Source of the DNA: Bacteroidales bacterium
GTDB taxonomy: Bacteria > Bacteroidota > Bacteroidia > Bacteroidales > WCHB1-69
Reading direction: 5' to 3'
Assembly (NCBI GenBank): GCA_017540505.1
Contig: JAFYAW010000016.1
Span: 1-64,000, forward strand
DNA length: 64,000 nt
Shown here: piece by piece, positions 62,462 to 64,000 of the stretch
How positions within the stretch are numbered: the first letter of the stretch is position 1
How the letters are laid out: every line of letters begins with the position of its first letter
The notes under the pieces: model-generated
Seen by the model: the letters and a program-made list of their open reading frames with translations, nothing else
The model's database searches: none
Told to the model about the DNA's origin: nothing
Program-made: the position numbers and the translations under genes

Positions 62462-63844
62462 ATGGCAGTAGCAGATTTCCACCATGCTCTAAAATTCAAG
62501 TCCGACTTGTGTATCGGCTGTGCGCACTGCACCGGCATCTGCCCCACGGGCGCCATCCACATCGAGGACGGCCATCCGCAGCTGGATCCCAACCGGTGCG
62601 TGGACTGCGGCAGATGCTACCAGCATTGCCCCGTCAATGCCATCTACATCGAACAGGATGATTTCCAGACGGTTTACAACTGCAAGTACCCCGTACTGCT
62701 GCTCCCGTCCATCTTCATCGCCCAGTTTGAAGAGAAAATAAAGGAGAAGACCATCCTGTCGGCCCTCTACCACATCGGCTTCAAACATGTGTTCGAGGTG
62801 GAGAAGAGTGTGGACTTCATCAAGGAGGAGATGCAGCGGACGGTCGTCGAGAACAACGGCTACAAACCGATTATCTCCACCTTCTGTCCGGCCATCGTGC
62901 GCCTCATTCAGGTGAAATTCCCCGTCTTGGTGCCCAATCTCTATCTGCTGAAACCCCCATTGGACCTGACGGCCCTCTATATCAAGAAGCTGCTGACGGA
63001 AGAGGACCATATTCCCGCCGAGGACATCGGCATCTTCTATGTGACGCCGTGCGCCGCCAAGATTGCTGCCATCAAAAGCCCGGCTACGGAAGAGGAATCG
63101 TCCGTCAGTCAGGTGATCAACATGAACTTCCTGTACAGCAAGGTGATGCGTGTCATCAAGCAGGGCGAGTACAAGCTGTGCGAGGATTCGCGCACGCGCT
63201 ACCACAGGCTCTCCAAGTCCAGCGTCAACTTCACGCTGACTGGCGGGGAGGTTGGCCTGCTTACCAGCGGACGCAACCTGGCCATCGACGGCATCCACAA
63301 CGTGCTGGATTTCTTGGAAAAGCTGGAAGATGAGGATATCCAGGATATCGACTTCCTGGAACTGCGCGCCTGCGACCAGAGCTGCGCCGGCGGTATTCTG
63401 TGCGCCAACAACCGTTTTCTTATGGCCGAACGCCAGCACAAACGGATGCAGAAGTCGCCGGACGAGGTGGACTCGGAGGACAACGACCTGCTGAACTACG
63501 TGGATTATCTCAACGAGCACAAGCGGGTGCTGGGTACGGTGGAACCGCGTTCCATGGACAAGATGGACGACAATATGGCCGTGGCCATGCAGAAGATGCG
63601 CCGCGCCTTCGAAATAAACCAGAACCTGCCGCAGGTGGATTGCCGTATTTGTGGCTACCAGTCGTGCAAGGCCCTGTCGGAGGCGGTGGTCAACGAGAAG
63701 GCCACCGTGGAGCAGTGCATTTTCGTGCAGCGCGCCCTCGAGCATTCCGAAAAACTGACCATTTTGGATACATTGCATATCAATACGAAGATCTGGGGCA
63801 CGAAAAAGAACGACCCTGCGATTGCCAAGAATCTGAATCTGTAA
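62462..63844 (+). CDS. [FeFe]-hydrogenase-like iron-sulfur protein (group C/D-type)
   Basis: A 460-residue protein. Two N-terminal [4Fe-4S] motifs (CIGCAHCTGICP at 17-28, CVDCGRCYQHCP at 46-56) precede a Fe-hydrogenase large-subunit domain. The four H-cluster cysteine positions are kept: TFCPAIV (142), TPCAAKIAAIK (197), and RACDQSCAGG (304 and 308). The catalytic TSCCP form with its proton-relay Cys is replaced by STFCP, as in sensory or ancestral groups. A C-terminal four-Cys domain (CRICGYQSCKA, 394-402, and Cys 419) replaces the PAS domain of group C sensors. It is probably a redox or hydrogen sensor coupled to the two preceding genes; enzymatic activity is not excluded. Confidence 0.85.
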   Translation: MAVADFHHALKFKSDLCIGCAHCTGICPTGAIHIEDGHPQLDPNRCVDCGRCYQHCPVNAIYIEQDDFQTVYNCKYPVLLLPSIFIAQFEEKIKEKTILSALYHIGFKHVFEVEKSVDFIKEEMQRTVVENNGYKPIISTFCPAIVRLIQVKFPVLVPNLYLLKPPLDLTALYIKKLLTEEDHIPAEDIGIFYVTPCAAKIAAIKSPATEEESSVSQVINMNFLYSKVMRVIKQGEYKLCEDSRTRYHRLSKSSVNFTLTGGEVGLLTSGRNLAIDGIHNVLDFLEKLEDEDIQDIDFLELRACDQSCAGGILCANNRFLMAERQHKRMQKSPDEVDSEDNDLLNYVDYLNEHKRVLGTVEPRSMDKMDDNMAVAMQKMRRAFEINQNLPQVDCRICGYQSCKALSEAVVNEKATVEQCIFVQRALEHSEKLTILDTLHINTKIWGTKKNDPAIAKNLNL

Positions 63845-63860
63845 CCGAACATATCTTTCC

Positions 63861-64000
63861 GTGTTGCCGCTGACCGTTTTCCCCTTATTAGCCCTCACTG
63901 CCGAATCCTGGACGGGTGGGCTGTGGGCGGCGGTGTGGCACGCGTTTGTCGATTCGTTGGAGATCACCGGCTGGGTGATCCTGATGATGTCCCTGATTGA
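63861..64000 (+). CDS. Membrane protein, start only (possible ArsP_2-type transporter)
   Basis: A reading frame runs open from a GTG at 63861 (or TTG at 63864) to the end of the window, 46 codons. It encodes hydrophobic segments PLTVFPLLAL and WAAVWHAFVDSLEITGWVIL. The motif HAFVDSLEITGWV resembles the first helix of putative manganese or arsenic permeases of the ArsP_2 type in Bacteroidota, but this is too short to be sure. It begins 16 nt after the hydrogenase-like gene. Confidence 0.4.
   Translation, partial: MLPLTVFPLLALTAESWTGGLWAAVWHAFVDSLEITGWVILMMSLI

Overview
The window is chromosomal DNA of an anaerobic, Gram-negative member of Bacteroidota, most likely order Bacteroidales. The evidence is the recurrent Bacteroidota -7 promoter box (TAnnTTTG, usually read as TATCTTTG, TACTTTTG or TATTTTTG) upstream of nearly 30 transcription units, lipid A genes (lpxD, lpxC), T9SS-sorted secreted proteins and a PorE-like T9SS component, a GH92 mannosidase, menaquinone synthesis (menA), oxygen-sensitive class III ribonucleotide reductase (nrdDG), ATP-type PEP carboxykinase and lysine 5,6-aminomutase (kamD, kamE). 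There is no plasmid, phage or insertion-sequence signature; this is a mostly ordinary core-genome segment with repeat-rich intergenic islands.

Layout. 1-7.8 kb: M20 dipeptidase, VanX-like dipeptidase, ispD, a Cys/Met-metabolism PLP enzyme, lpxD-lpxC (LpxC lacks the FabZ fusion common in this phylum), a DUF6913-like protein. 7.8-15.6 kb: dapA, a secreted M14 carboxypeptidase with a T9SS tail, a GH-A type glycosidase and a convergent GH92 mannosidase. 15.8-19.5 kb: tRNA-Lys(CTT), cob(I)alamin adenosyltransferase, DUF2795 protein, a decayed AraC remnant, galE, nadE, a lipoprotein. 19.5-27.9 kb: tyrS, NfeD-like/floA, nitroreductase, a lone 5'-nucleotidase C-terminal domain protein, cstA, a large T9SS adhesin-like protein. 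27.9-31.5 kb: DUF3782-like protein, menA, pckA. 31.5-33 kb: a repeat island and a hicAB locus whose hicA is frameshifted. 33-37.2 kb: tpiA-porE-murC operon. 37.7-45 kb: pepP, a probable KamB-type reactivase, hypothetical envelope proteins, an HhH outer-membrane protein. 44-53.8 kb (minus strand): glycosyltransferases, ftsE-like, gyrB, kamE, a 1-kb repeat island, CarD-like, DUF362 ferredoxin-like, kamD. 53.9-58.2 kb: nrdDG behind a cobalamin riboswitch, hflX. 58.3-61.6 kb: DciA-like, aroE, DedA, TPR protein. 61.7-64 kb: a DRTGG / RsbW-like ATPase / [FeFe]-hydrogenase-like three-gene module and the start of a membrane protein.

How it works together. Cobalamin is a thread: an ATP:cob(I)alamin adenosyltransferase could make the coenzyme that KamDE needs for lysine fermentation, a P-loop protein resembling the aminomutase reactivase KamB is nearby, and a B12 riboswitch sits upstream of the B12-independent reductase nrdDG, which predicts a B12-dependent class II reductase elsewhere.

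The most unusual signal is not a gene. At eight or more intergenic sites there are arrays of degenerate 7-bp (sometimes 8-bp) units that keep a strict 7-nt register while the unit sequence changes; they sit on gene ends and often contain the stop codon. Two further dispersed palindromic repeat families (a 49-50 bp GC-rich element in four copies, a 66-bp element in two) and the GTAGAGACG-type palindromes share the same islands. All calls are by reading; no database search was possible.
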